DNA of 64,000 bases, from NCBI RefSeq assembly GCF_005937885.2, contig NZ_CP042176.1, positions 6,567,501-6,631,500 of the forward strand. Reading direction: 5' to 3'. This DNA comes from Bradyrhizobium sp. KBS0727. Lineage in GTDB: Bacteria > Pseudomonadota > Alphaproteobacteria > Rhizobiales > Xanthobacteraceae. The notes below the pieces were generated by a model that saw only the letters and a list, made by a program, of their open reading frames with translations, was not told where the DNA came from and made no database searches. Made by a program: the position numbers and the translations under genes. Shown here piece by piece: positions 51,241 through 60,219 of the stretch. Position 1 is the first letter of the stretch; each line of letters starts with the position of its first letter.

Positions 51241-52152
51241 ATGCACATCGTTTGCCCCCATTGTACAACATCCTACGCCATCAATCCGAGCACCCTGGGG
51301 GCTTCCGGACGTACGGTGCGCTGTTCCCGTTGCAAGGAGACCTGGCTGGCCCGGCCCGAGGACGCGATCGAGATAGCCGCCGCGGCACCCGCCATGGCGG
51401 CCTCGCGCCAGACCGCCGAAAACGATGCCGCCGCCGAGTGGGACGCGATGGCGCGCGAGGAAAGCGGCCAAGAAACAGGCCAAGAGACCGGCCAGGACAC
51501 CGATCAGGACACGCCTGTGGTCGACAGCCCGTCGATTTCGGCCGACTGGCCGGCCGAGGGTGAAGGTGCGTCCGAGAGCGGCGATTCCGACTGGCCGTCG
51601 GTCGCCCGGCGGGATGCCGAAGGGCATGAGGAAATCGCCATCACCAGCCATCGCGAGCGGCTGGCCAGGCTGTTTCGGCTGCCCGCTCTGCCGCGTATTC
51701 CGTTCATGCCCGCTGTCGGCCTGCCGACTGCCTGCGCGGCGATGGGCGCGCTGCTGCTGGCGCTGGTGATCTGGCGCGCCGAGGTCGTCCGCCTGCTGCC
51801 GCAGACCGCGACCTTCTACCGGATGGTGGGGCTTGAGGTGAACCTGCGCGGACTGGTGTTCAAGGACATCAAGATCAGCAACGAGACCGTGGAAGGCAAA
51901 CCGGTGCTGGTCATCGAGGGCATGATCGAAGGCTCGACCAGGAAGCCGGTCGAACTGCCGCGGCTGCGCTTTTCCGTCCGCGACGAGCAGGGTGCCGAGA
52001 TCTACGCCTGGAACGCGGTGCTCGAACAGCCGGTGCTGAAGCCGGGCGAGCGGGCCTATTTCAAGTCGCGGCTGGCCTCGCCGCCGCCTGAAGGCCGCAA
52101 TATCGATGTACGTTTCTTCAACAAGCGGGATCTCGCCGGCGGCCACGCCTGA
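51241..52152 (+). CDS. MJ0042-type zinc-ribbon/DUF3426 membrane protein
   Basis: Predicted 303-residue protein. The N-terminal zinc ribbon has Cys5, 8, 28 and 31 (IVCPHCTTSYAI, RTVRCSRCKETWLA). An acidic, repetitive Glu/Gln/Thr linker (about 75-100) precedes one membrane segment (about 157-180, LPTACAAMGALLLALVIW) and a C-terminal extracytoplasmic domain (DIKISNETVEGKPVLVIEGM). A GTG at 51226 is also possible. It is divergent from ftsE, and the same neighbour is common in Rhizobiales. Confidence 0.85.
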   Translation: MHIVCPHCTTSYAINPSTLGASGRTVRCSRCKETWLARPEDAIEIAAAAPAMAASRQTAENDAAAEWDAMAREESGQETGQETGQDTDQDTPVVDSPSISADWPAEGEGASESGDSDWPSVARRDAEGHEEIAITSHRERLARLFRLPALPRIPFMPAVGLPTACAAMGALLLALVIWRAEVVRLLPQTATFYRMVGLEVNLRGLVFKDIKISNETVEGKPVLVIEGMIEGSTRKPVELPRLRFSVRDEQGAEIYAWNAVLEQPVLKPGERAYFKSRLASPPPEGRNIDVRFFNKRDLAGGHA

Positions 52153-52191
52153 CCCTGATCCAGCGCCCCGCTCGCGAATGAGCCCAAAGCA

Positions 52192-52566
52192 ATGCCGCGG
52201 ATATTGATCGCCGACGACGAGGATTCGATGCGCACGCTGGTGGCGCGCGCGATCGCCATGGATGGCCATGAGACCATCACCGCCGAGGACGGCGCCGAAG
52301 CGCTCGAACTCCTGACCCGCGAGAGCGGCGCGTTCGACCTGCTGCTGACCGACATCCAGATGCCGGTCATGGACGGCATCGCGCTGGCGCTGGCGGCGGC
52401 ACGCGATTTCCCCGACCTGAAGATTCTCTTGATGACAGGGTTTGCCGATCAGCGCGAACGCGCCTCCGGCCTCAATGCGATCGTGCACGACGTGGTGACG
52501 AAGCCGTTCTCGGTGGCGGATATCCGCACCGCCGTGGCGGACGCACTGGCGGCGCGGAAGGTGTAG
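52192..52566 (+). CDS. cpdR: Response regulator CpdR
   Basis: Single-domain receiver of 124 residues: acidic pocket Asp8/Asp9, phosphoacceptor Asp54 in LLLTDIQMPVMDG, LLMTGFADQRERASGL and the conserved Lys in VVTKPFSVADIRTAV. There is no output domain. In Caulobacter and Sinorhizobium, unphosphorylated CpdR primes the ClpXP protease for cell-cycle proteolysis, and the phosphorelay CckA-ChpT controls it. The FADQRERA block is typical of CpdR. Confidence 0.9.
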   Translation: MPRILIADDEDSMRTLVARAIAMDGHETITAEDGAEALELLTRESGAFDLLLTDIQMPVMDGIALALAAARDFPDLKILLMTGFADQRERASGLNAIVHDVVTKPFSVADIRTAVADALAARKV

Positions 52567-52571
52567 CTTCC

Positions 52572-52648
52572 CGTCATTGCGAGCGTCGCGAAGCAATCCA
52601 TAGCGCCGCGTCGGGAAAGAATGGATTGCTTCGTCCTCGCAATGACGG
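52572..52648. repeat. Palindromic repeat, family G (copy 2)
   Basis: CGTCATTGCGAGCGTCGCGA faces CGTCCTCGCAATGACG, with inner GAAGCAATCCA/TGGATTGCTTC. It separates the convergent cpdR and TIGR02302 genes. Confidence 0.85.
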
Positions 52649-52664
52649 CGAGGGACGGCGATCC

Positions 52665-55262
52665 TCAATAATCCTTCAGCAGCCGCTCGATGTACTCGAG
52701 CTCGATCTGCGGACGGGACGGATCGGCGAGACGACGGCGCAGTTCTTCCAGGATCCGGCGCACCCGCTGCACGTCGATTTCACCGGGAATCTTCACCGAG
52801 AAATCATCCGAAAATTCGTTGTGGCGCATCGGGCGGCCGAGCGGGTCGGTGCCGTTCTGCGCGCCCTGCTGCCGGCCCTTGGCATTGCCCTGGCCGTCAC
52901 CGGGCTGGTCGCCGTCGCCCTGCTGCATGGCTTCGGCAAGGCTCTGCGCGCCCTTGCGCAGCGCTTCCAGCGCCCTGCCTTGCGAATCCACCGCGCCGTC
53001 GGCATTGCCCTCGCCGAGCCGGCCGCTGGCATCGCCCATCGCGGAATCGGCCTGGTCGAGACCATCCTCGCCGTCGCCGGGCTCGCCGCCTTGCTGACCC
53101 TCTTGGCCCTGTTGACCCCGCTCGCCGCGCTGGCCCGGGCTCATGCCGCGCTTGGCCAGTTCTTCCTGCAGCTTCTTGAGCCGGTCGCGCAGGCCCTGCT
53201 GGTCCTGCTGCAGGTCGCTCATGCTCTGGTCGCCCTGCTTGCCGCGCATGCGATCGCGCCGGGAATCCTGGCCCTGCTTGAAGGTCTTGTCGCGCAACTG
53301 CTGCTGCTTGCGGATCATGTCGCCGAGTTCGTTCAGCGCCTGCTCCATGTCGCCGTCGCCGGACTGGCCGGGCTGCGCCATCTGCAGGTTTTCCAGCATC
53401 TGCTGCAGTTGTTCGAGTAGTTGCTTGGCCGCATCCTTGTCGCCGGAGCGCGACATCCGCTCCAGCCGGTCGAGCATGCTCTTGAGATCCTGCTGGCTCA
53501 GCATTTTGGTATTCGGATCGAGCGGTCGGGCCAGTTGCTGCGGATTGTTGCGCATCTGTTCGGCGAGCTGGCGCAAGAAATTATCCAGTGCGGCGCGCAG
53601 ATTATCCGTGAGCTTCTTGATTTCCTCGTCGCTGGCGCCGCGCTCCAGCGCCTGCTTGAGCGCCTCCTGCGCCGCGCGCAGCGCCTTGTCTACGTCAGAG
53701 ATATTGCCGTCCTCGATGATGACGGCGAGCGCCCAGATGCCGGCGACGACCTCGCGCAAGGCGGCGTCGGTGCGCGCGGCTTCCAGTTGCCGCGCGACGC
53801 TGTAGAGACCGAGGTAATGGCCGGTTTCCGGCGTGAACAGTTCCGGCGCGATCATCAGCGCATCGAGCGCCGCATAGACTTGCGAATTCTGGTTGGCGTC
53901 GAGCGCCAGGATGCGGCGCTGCTCGATCAGTGCGCGCGCCAACGGCTTGGTGAACAGCCGCTCCGGCAGCCGCATGTTGAACGGTTCGCTCCTGCCTTCG
54001 TTGCCGGCCTCGTCTTTCGCGGTCAAGGTCAGCGTCACGTCGGCGCCGGCATAGGGATCTTCGCTGAGATCCTTGACGGTCTGGCCGACGCCGTTGCGGG
54101 TGCGCGCGTTCGGCAGCACCAGCGGAAACTGTGGCGCATCGAACAGCGGCCTCGGCTCGGCCGCCGTGGCATCGGTAGCCTTGGCATCCTTAGCCACCGG
54201 CCTTCCGGATTCGGTTGCCTCGGTGCGGCGAGCGGCGAACAGGGCGCGGGCTTCGGTGACGCCGTAGTCGTCCTCGAGCTTGTAGGACATCTGCAGCGAA
54301 CCGCGGGCCTGACGCTCCGGATCCTTGGCGAGCGAAATCGTCGGCGCGCGGTCGGGCGTCGCGGTGAATTTCCACTGCGGCTGGCCGGCCGGCGCGCGGA
54401 CATGCGCGGTGCCGTCGCCGGCAATCTTGAAATGCCGCTCGTTGGTGCCCTGCGGCGCTGCTTCGCTTGGCGCGATCTCGGTGACGCCGCCGCCGACCAT
54501 GACGTCGATGGTGCCGCCGCTGGAGCGCACCAACAGCGTGCTGCCGGCCGGAACCGACAACGGTCCGCCGTCCGGGGCGCCGGCGTCGCGGTTGGCGGCG
54601 GAAAGAATGATCGGCGGCTTGCCGGTATAGGCCGGCGGCGTCACCCAGGCGTCGACCCGGATATTGGCCGGCGCCAGCACGCCGTTCCAGTCAAACGCCG
54701 CGGCCACCCGCATCCTGCGCTCGTCGCCGGCGGCGACATAGGAGGCGACCAGCATCACCATGACCAGCGCGCGGAGCGCCCAGGGATCGTGGATCGCCAG
54801 CCGCGGCGAAGGCAGGCCGGCGCGGATGCGCTTCAGCGAGGCCAGCGTGCGCTCGCGCTGCGCCTGCCACAGCGCCTGCGCGATCGGATCCTTGGTCGCC
54901 AGCGTATCGGTCAGCGCGGTCGCCGGACGGTGCCGGATCCCGGTGCCACGGTCGAGCCGGGCCAATGCGGCCTCGCGGGTCGGCCAGCGGAAACGAATGA
55001 GCGGCAACAGCGCGCCGAGCGCCAGCAGGACGAACAGGGCAATGCCGATGGCGCGCGCCACGAACGGCAGCGCCAGCCACAGTCCCACCCAGGACACCAC
55101 CAGGAACAGGCCGGCCACGCTCAACAGCCGGGCGAGACCCGGCCAGGCACGCTCCCACGCGATCGCGTATTTGGCCCGTTGCAGGGCCTGCGTCAGCTGA
55201 AGCCGCGCGCCAGCATCCGGCTCGCGCGCGGGCTGTGAGGGATCGGGTATGGCACCGTTCAA
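52665..55262 (-). CDS. TIGR02302/DUF4175-family large membrane protein
   Basis: Protein of 865 residues. Two or three membrane helices lie near the N-terminus (LLSVAGLFLVVSWVGLWLAL; AIGIALFVLLALGALLPLI; ALRALVMVMLVASYVAAG), followed by a beta-rich periplasmic region (about 200-430), then helical, and a long low-complexity C-terminal part rich in Gln, Gly and Asp (GQRGERGQQGQEGQQGGEPG). It matches the TIGR02302 family of alphaproteobacteria, function unknown. Its position near ftsEX and cpdR suggests an envelope or cell-cycle role. Confidence 0.88.
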   Translation of the reverse strand: MNGAIPDPSQPAREPDAGARLQLTQALQRAKYAIAWERAWPGLARLLSVAGLFLVVSWVGLWLALPFVARAIGIALFVLLALGALLPLIRFRWPTREAALARLDRGTGIRHRPATALTDTLATKDPIAQALWQAQRERTLASLKRIRAGLPSPRLAIHDPWALRALVMVMLVASYVAAGDERRMRVAAAFDWNGVLAPANIRVDAWVTPPAYTGKPPIILSAANRDAGAPDGGPLSVPAGSTLLVRSSGGTIDVMVGGGVTEIAPSEAAPQGTNERHFKIAGDGTAHVRAPAGQPQWKFTATPDRAPTISLAKDPERQARGSLQMSYKLEDDYGVTEARALFAARRTEATESGRPVAKDAKATDATAAEPRPLFDAPQFPLVLPNARTRNGVGQTVKDLSEDPYAGADVTLTLTAKDEAGNEGRSEPFNMRLPERLFTKPLARALIEQRRILALDANQNSQVYAALDALMIAPELFTPETGHYLGLYSVARQLEAARTDAALREVVAGIWALAVIIEDGNISDVDKALRAAQEALKQALERGASDEEIKKLTDNLRAALDNFLRQLAEQMRNNPQQLARPLDPNTKMLSQQDLKSMLDRLERMSRSGDKDAAKQLLEQLQQMLENLQMAQPGQSGDGDMEQALNELGDMIRKQQQLRDKTFKQGQDSRRDRMRGKQGDQSMSDLQQDQQGLRDRLKKLQEELAKRGMSPGQRGERGQQGQEGQQGGEPGDGEDGLDQADSAMGDASGRLGEGNADGAVDSQGRALEALRKGAQSLAEAMQQGDGDQPGDGQGNAKGRQQGAQNGTDPLGRPMRHNEFSDDFSVKIPGEIDVQRVRRILEELRRRLADPSRPQIELEYIERLLKDY

Positions 55263-55428
55263 AAAACTCTCCGGGTTGCCGGCAAATCAGCCTAGCACGG
55301 CGGCGGCAATGAGGCACCCTGCTTCGAGGGGTTCCCCCACCCGGAAATACGCATAACACGAAGGCGTGACTGTGCCGCTCCGAGCCCGTAACGTCCGCCG
55401 CGAACCGTAAAATACCTGAGGAAACGTC

Positions 55429-55809
55429 ATGGACAAGAAGACCTATGAAAAGGGCCTGGAAGTGCGCAAGGCCGTGCTGGGCGAGGCCTATGTCAACAAC
55501 GCCCTGAAGAACGTCGACGACTTCAACCGGCCGTTTCAGGAAATGCTCACCGAATATTGCTGGGGCGCGGTGTGGGGCCGCGACGAGTTGCCGCGCAAGA
55601 CCCGCAGCATGCTCAACCTCGCCATGATTTCGATTCTCAACCGGCCGCATGAATTGCGGACGCATCTCAAGGGCGCACTGACCAACGGCGTCACCCGCGA
55701 CGAGATCCGCGAGATCTTCATGCAGGTCGCGATCTATGCCGGCGCGCCCGCCGGCGTCGACAGTTTTCGTATCGCGCGCGAAGTCTTCGCCGAACTCGAC
55801 AAGGCCTGA
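55429..55809 (+). CDS. Carboxymuconolactone decarboxylase family protein (PcaC-like)
   Basis: Protein of 126 residues, the size of gamma-carboxymuconolactone decarboxylase. LPRKTRSMLNLAMISILNRP, ELRTHLKGALTNGVTRDEIR and EIFMQVAIYAGAPAGVDSFR follow the PcaC pattern, including the GAPAG loop and a His in RTHLKGA, and there is no CxxC peroxidase motif. PcaC would act after protocatechuate cleavage, which links loosely to PobA. The rest of the pca genes are not here, so the assignment to pcaC is open. Confidence 0.83.
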   Translation: MDKKTYEKGLEVRKAVLGEAYVNNALKNVDDFNRPFQEMLTEYCWGAVWGRDELPRKTRSMLNLAMISILNRPHELRTHLKGALTNGVTRDEIREIFMQVAIYAGAPAGVDSFRIAREVFAELDKA

Positions 55810-55841
55810 GCCCGCTCCAAACAACCACTGTCATTTTTAGC

Positions 55842-55937
55842 CGTCATTGCAGGCGAAGCGAAGCAATCCATCTCGCCGCACAGAGGCCGCACAGAGAAAG
55901 AATGGATTGCTTCGTCGCTTCGCTCCTCGCAATGACG
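55842..55937. repeat. Palindromic repeat, family G (copy 3)
   Basis: CGTCATTGCAGGCGAAGCGA faces CGCTTCGCTCCTCGCAATGA. It separates the CMD gene from the hydroxyacid dehydrogenase gene. Confidence 0.83.
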
Positions 55938-55960
55938 AAAGAAAAAAAGGAAAAAACATC

Positions 55961-56869
55961 ATGGAAATCGGATTTATCGGCCTCGGCAAAATGGGTTTTC
56001 CGATGGCGCGCCGCCTGATCGAGGCGAAGCATCAGCTCACCGTGAGCGACACCCGCAAGGAAGCCGTCGACAAGCTGGTCGTGCTCGGCGCGCAGGCCGC
56101 CACCTCGCCCAAGGACATCGCCGACCGCTGCGAGACCGTCCTCGCCAGCCTGCCGTCGCTGCAGGCCTCGCTTGAAGTTGCGACCGGCGCCGGCGGCGTG
56201 ATCGAAGGCAAGCGCGTCAAGCGCTTCATCGACCTCTCCACCGTCGGTTCGCACATGGCTACGAAGATTCACGGCCTGCTGGCGAAGAAAAACATCGTCC
56301 AGCTCGACAGCCCCGTCAGCGGTGGTGTCGGCGGCGCCGAGAAGGGAACCCTGGCGGTGATGGTCTCCGGCCCGCGCGCCGATTTCGAAATTGCAAAACC
56401 CGCGCTCGATGTCATCGGCAAGGTGTTCTTCATCGGCGAAAAGCCCGGGTCGGCGCAGACCATGAAGCTCGCCAACAATTTCCTGTCGGCGACCGCGATC
56501 GTGGCGACGTCGGAAGCGGTGGTGATGGGCGTCAAATCCGGGCTCGATCCGGCCGTCATGATCGACGTCATCAATTCCGGATCCGGGCTCAATACCGCCA
56601 GCCGCGACAAGTTTCCGCGCTCGGTGCTGCCGCGCACGTTCGATTTCGGCTTCGCCACCGGCTTGATGGTGAAGGACGTCCGGCTCGCGCTGGAAGAGAT
56701 GAAATCGCTGGGCCTGTCGATGGAGGTCGCCGAAGCGGTGGGCCGGCTATGGGAAGTCGTGATTCGTGACCAGGGGGCGGACAGCGATTTCACCGAAGCG
56801 ATCAAGCCGATCGAGAAAGCGGCGGGCGTCGTGGTCGGTGGAACGAAAAGCCCTCACGCCGCGAAGTAG
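55961..56869 (+). CDS. NAD(P)-dependent beta-hydroxyacid dehydrogenase
   Basis: Protein of 302 residues of the 3-hydroxyisobutyrate dehydrogenase/tartronate semialdehyde reductase family. IGFIGLGKMGFPMARRLIEA is the N-terminal dinucleotide motif, DSPVSGGVGGAEKGTLAVMV the substrate-binding block, and KLANNFLSATAIVATSEAVV contains the catalytic Lys. It oxidises a 3-hydroxy acid or reduces a semialdehyde. The true start is ATG 55961; the frame is open upstream through a repeat. Confidence 0.9.
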   Translation: MEIGFIGLGKMGFPMARRLIEAKHQLTVSDTRKEAVDKLVVLGAQAATSPKDIADRCETVLASLPSLQASLEVATGAGGVIEGKRVKRFIDLSTVGSHMATKIHGLLAKKNIVQLDSPVSGGVGGAEKGTLAVMVSGPRADFEIAKPALDVIGKVFFIGEKPGSAQTMKLANNFLSATAIVATSEAVVMGVKSGLDPAVMIDVINSGSGLNTASRDKFPRSVLPRTFDFGFATGLMVKDVRLALEEMKSLGLSMEVAEAVGRLWEVVIRDQGADSDFTEAIKPIEKAAGVVVGGTKSPHAAK

Positions 56870-56873
56870 ATTC

Positions 56874-56986
56874 GTCGTCCCGGCCTTGAGCCGGGACCCA
56901 TACTCCGCGGGCCAATGTTGCCGGAAAAAAGAATAACCAGCAGCGAGCAAAGCAAGGACCGCCTGTGGTTATTCCCCGCGCCCGTG
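56874..56986. repeat. Dispersed palindromic repeat, family B (copy 2)
   Basis: CGTCGTCCCGGCCTTGAGCC with an inner CCCGGCCTTGAGCCGGG hairpin, then CTCCGCGGGCCAATGTTGCC. The same motif in the same orientation starts again at 58422, beyond the amidase gene. Confidence 0.7.
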
Positions 56987-58390
56987 TCAGCCCTTGATCA
57001 CGGGCCGCGGCATCGCGGCGCGGGCCTCGATCGCGTTGGCCGCGTCGAGGCAGATGTCCTCGCGAAACTTTCCGCTCACAATTTGCACGCCGACGGGGAT
57101 TCCGCCGATCACGCCGGTCGGGACTGACACCGCGGGAAAGCCCAGAACGGCAATCGCGAGCAGCGGCCGCTGGGCGTCGATCAGCCTTCGCACGACGTCG
57201 GCGTCTTCCTGATCCTGGCCCTTGCGGAACGGCAACTGGTCCGACACCGGCATCACGATCACGGGATGGCGCGCCATGAACAACTGCCACTCCCGCATCA
57301 ACGCCAGACGCTTCTCGAACAAAGCGAGCACCTCATCACCATCGTAATGCGGTGCATAGGCGAGATGCGCATCGATATTGTAGCGGCTCCTGTGGTCGCC
57401 GAACTTGTGGACCGCCGGCGCAAGCCCGCGACGCTCCTCGTTGATCACGATGCCGTGCCAGAGATCGTTCGCATCCATCAGCCGCGGCGGCGCAATTTCC
57501 TCGATGGCATAGCCGGCATCGGCGAGCCAGCGGCCGGCGTTGCGGATGGCATTCTGCACTTCCGGCGCAGTCTCGCCAAACGGGTTTGGAACGATGGCGG
57601 CGCGGATCGGCTGCGCCGGTGACGGTCCCTGCAACGGCGCCGGAATCCAGTTGGGGTCCCTGACATCGCCAACGGCCATCGCCGCCAGCCCCAGGCGCAC
57701 ATCGGCGATGGTGTGAGCCAGCGGGCCCTGCACCGATATCAGCTGCGCCGAGATCGGACGCTCCGACGTCGCGGATGAATTGAAAGCGGGAACCCGGCCC
57801 GGCGTCGGCCGCAGGCCGGCAACCCCGCAGGCATAGGCCGGATAGCGCACCGAGCCACCGAAATCATTGCCGTGCGCGATCGCGCCCATGCCGGCAGCCA
57901 CCGCGGCCGCGGCGCCGCCGCTCGACCCGCCGGGCGTCAGGCTGTCGCTCCAGGGATTGCGCGTGGTGCCGTGCAGGTCATTGTCGCTGAACCAGCGGTG
58001 CGAAAACGCCGGCGTATTGGTACGACCGATGATGACGGCGCCGGCCTTGCGCAGGTTGGCGACCGGCGGACTGTCCTCGGTGGCGATGACGTCGCAAAAC
58101 GCGACGACGCCGTTGGTGGTGGCGCAGCCGCGCTGATCGACATTGACCTTGATCGTCACCGGCACACCATGGAGCAGCCCGAGCGGCGCGCCGGACTTCA
58201 CCGCGGCATCGGCCGCATCGGCCGCAGCCAGGGCTTCCTGCTCCAGCACCTGCACGATCGCATTGATCGCCGGATTGACCGCGGCAACGCGCGCCAGACT
58301 GGACTGCACCGCCTCGCGGCTCGATAGTTTGCGCTCGCTAATCGCCTTTGCGAGATCGGTGGCCGACCACTGCCATAGTTCTTGCTGCAT
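56987..58390 (-). CDS. Amidase-signature-family amidase
   Basis: Predicted 467-residue protein. The triad residues are Lys81 (VPVTIKVNVDQRG), Ser156 (SLTPGGSSGGAAAAV) and Ser180 (GNDFGGSVRYPAY), in the same numbering as the amidase at 31367. The substrate is unknown. I start at ATG 58390; the frame runs on to 58549 through a repeat. Direct-orientation family B repeats lie on both sides, so the gene may be a mobile or late insertion. Confidence 0.88.
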   Translation of the reverse strand: MQQELWQWSATDLAKAISERKLSSREAVQSSLARVAAVNPAINAIVQVLEQEALAAADAADAAVKSGAPLGLLHGVPVTIKVNVDQRGCATTNGVVAFCDVIATEDSPPVANLRKAGAVIIGRTNTPAFSHRWFSDNDLHGTTRNPWSDSLTPGGSSGGAAAAVAAGMGAIAHGNDFGGSVRYPAYACGVAGLRPTPGRVPAFNSSATSERPISAQLISVQGPLAHTIADVRLGLAAMAVGDVRDPNWIPAPLQGPSPAQPIRAAIVPNPFGETAPEVQNAIRNAGRWLADAGYAIEEIAPPRLMDANDLWHGIVINEERRGLAPAVHKFGDHRSRYNIDAHLAYAPHYDGDEVLALFEKRLALMREWQLFMARHPVIVMPVSDQLPFRKGQDQEDADVVRRLIDAQRPLLAIAVLGFPAVSVPTGVIGGIPVGVQIVSGKFREDICLDAANAIEARAAMPRPVIKG

Positions 58391-58421
58391 GTTTGCTCCC
58401 TGACGTCTCAACCCAGCATTT

Positions 58422-58562
58422 CGTCGTCCCGGCCTTGAGCCGGGATCTACTCCGCGGTCGATATTGCTGGAAAAGAAGGAATATCCAACACCATCCACGA
58501 CCGAGAGGCCGCGGCGTATGGGTCCCCGCCCCCGTGCGCAGTTGCGCACCAGGCGGGGACGG
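58422..58562. repeat. Dispersed palindromic repeat, family B (copy 3)
   Basis: CGTCGTCCCGGCCTTGAGCC at the left and CCGCCCCCGTGCGCAGTTGC... with a GTGCGCAGTTGCGCAC hairpin near the right end. It separates the amidase gene from lysA. Confidence 0.7.
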
Positions 58563-58571
58563 CAGGCTAAT

Positions 58572-59837
58572 TCACAGCCAGGGCGCCGGTCTGTCCATCG
58601 CGATCAGCTCTTCGACCTCGACGCGCGGACGCACCACGGCGTATTGGTCGTCCTTGACCAGCACTTCCGGCACCAGCGCGCGGGTGTTGTAGAAACCGGA
58701 CTGCACCGCGCCGTAGGCGCCGGCGGTCATGATCGCCAGCAGATCGCCGGCCTTGGGCTCGGGCAGCTTGCGGTCGAGCGCGAGATAGTCACCGGTTTCG
58801 CACACCGGGCCGACCACATCGGCCGTGATCATGCGCGCACCTGGGGCGGCCTCGCGAACCGGGAGGATGTCGTGATGCGCTTCGTACAGCGTGGGGCGGA
58901 TCAGGTCGTTCATCGCGGCATCGATGATGACGAAGTTCTTGGCCTCGCCCGGCTTCACGTAGATGACGCGTGCGATCAGGATGCCGGCATTGCCGACGAT
59001 CATCCGGCCCGGCTCGAACATCAGCGTGCAGCCGAGATTGTGCGTCACCCGCTTGACCATCGCCGCATAGGCCGACGGCAGCGGCGGCGCCTCGCGGTCC
59101 ATGTGATAGGGAATGCCGAGCCCGCCGCCGAAATCGATATGCGAAATGTTGTGGCCGTCGGCGCGCAGCGTCACGACGAATTCGGAAAGAATCCGGAACG
59201 CGGTTTCCATCTTGGAGAGATCAGTGATCTGGCTACCGATATGCATGTCGGTGCCGGTCACCTCGATTCCCGGCAGCTTGGCCGCGCGGGCATAGACCTC
59301 GCGGGCGCGCGCGATCGGAACGCCGAACTTGTTCTCGGACTTGCCGGTGGCGATCTTGGCGTGGGTGCCGGCGTCGACGTCGGGATTGACGCGCACCGAA
59401 ATCCGCGCGGTCTTGCCGGTCTCGACCGCGAGCTTCGACAGCAGTTCGAGCTCGGGCTCGGACTCGACGTTGATGCAGAGAATGTCCGATGCCAGCGCCG
59501 CGCGCAGCTCGGCTTCGGTCTTGCCGACGCCGGAGAACAGGATCTTGTTCGGCGGAATTCCCGCCGCCAACGCCCGCTTCAGCTCGCCGCCGGACACCAC
59601 GTCGGCGCCGGCGCCGAGTTTCGCCAGCGTGCGTAGCACCGACTGGTTGGAATTGGCCTTCATGGCGTAGCAGACCAGCGTCTTCTCGCCGGCAAAGGCC
59701 TCGGTGAAGACCCGGTAGTGGCGCTCCAGCGTCGCCGTCGAATAGCAATAGAACGGCGTGCCCACGGCCTCCGCGAGCTCGATGAGATTGACCGCCTCGG
59801 CGTGCAGCACGCCGTTGCGATAGTCGAAATGATTCAT
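58572..59837 (-). CDS. lysA: Diaminopimelate decarboxylase
   Basis: PLP-dependent enzyme of 421 residues making L-lysine from meso-diaminopimelate. PLP-binding Lys60 in VCYAMKANSN, the glycine-rich phosphate loop in IDFGGGLGIPY, the DMHIGSQ strand, EPGRMIVGNAG and the active-site Cys in GPVCETGDYLA. The start at ATG 59837 fits the family; the longer frame is not conserved. Eight bases separate it from the lipoprotein stop, so the two are one operon, probably with argH. Confidence 0.95.
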   Translation of the reverse strand: MNHFDYRNGVLHAEAVNLIELAEAVGTPFYCYSTATLERHYRVFTEAFAGEKTLVCYAMKANSNQSVLRTLAKLGAGADVVSGGELKRALAAGIPPNKILFSGVGKTEAELRAALASDILCINVESEPELELLSKLAVETGKTARISVRVNPDVDAGTHAKIATGKSENKFGVPIARAREVYARAAKLPGIEVTGTDMHIGSQITDLSKMETAFRILSEFVVTLRADGHNISHIDFGGGLGIPYHMDREAPPLPSAYAAMVKRVTHNLGCTLMFEPGRMIVGNAGILIARVIYVKPGEAKNFVIIDAAMNDLIRPTLYEAHHDILPVREAAPGARMITADVVGPVCETGDYLALDRKLPEPKAGDLLAIMTAGAYGAVQSGFYNTRALVPEVLVKDDQYAVVRPRVEVEELIAMDRPAPWL

Positions 59838-59844
59838 GATGAGC

Positions 59845-60117
59845 TCAGTTGCCCAGCAGCGGATCGAGAACGAACGGTTTCTTGCGGCCCTTGGACGCCG
59901 CGGGCGCCGCCTCGGACCCATAGGTCGAGTTGAAGACGCCGGGCTGTGCGGCGCGCTCGGTCTCGCTGTCTGCCGTCGCGGGCGCGGCCGACAGCTGCGG
60001 CGCGTTCGGCGGCAAATCGAGGCCGGCCTTGCGGCCGCAGCCGCCCAGCGCGAGCGCGGTCACGCTCAGCAGGATGATGGCCCACCCCGAAGATGTCGGC
60101 CGGTAGTTACTGATCAC
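59845..60117 (-). CDS. Small lipoprotein (LptM-like) between argH and lysA
   Basis: Predicted 90-residue lipoprotein starting with GTG at 60117, with GGGGA 7 nt upstream. The signal peptide SSGWAIILLSVTALALGG is followed by Cys and GRKAGLDLPPNAP, as in the LptM/YifL-type lipoproteins that sit before lysA in many proteobacteria. LptM assists LptD assembly in E. coli; here the Pro-rich tail is longer and the function is inferred from family and synteny. Confidence 0.82.
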   Translation of the reverse strand: MISNYRPTSSGWAIILLSVTALALGGCGRKAGLDLPPNAPQLSAAPATADSETERAAQPGVFNSTYGSEAAPAASKGRKKPFVLDPLLGN

Positions 60118-60219
60118 GACAATATCCCCAATACGCGCCGCACCATACAAAGATTGCCCCAGTCTGGCGAGTGCTGATGGCCGCTGGATAACCATGAAAT
60201 TGCAGCGAAATTTTTTCCC

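Noticed and set aside
53421..55238. 605-codon open frame on the + strand
   Set aside because: Antisense to the TIGR02302 gene.
55429..55809. Calling this gene pcaC outright
   Set aside because: The length and motifs fit, but no other pca genes adjoin and the CMD family is functionally mixed, so the symbol was left empty.
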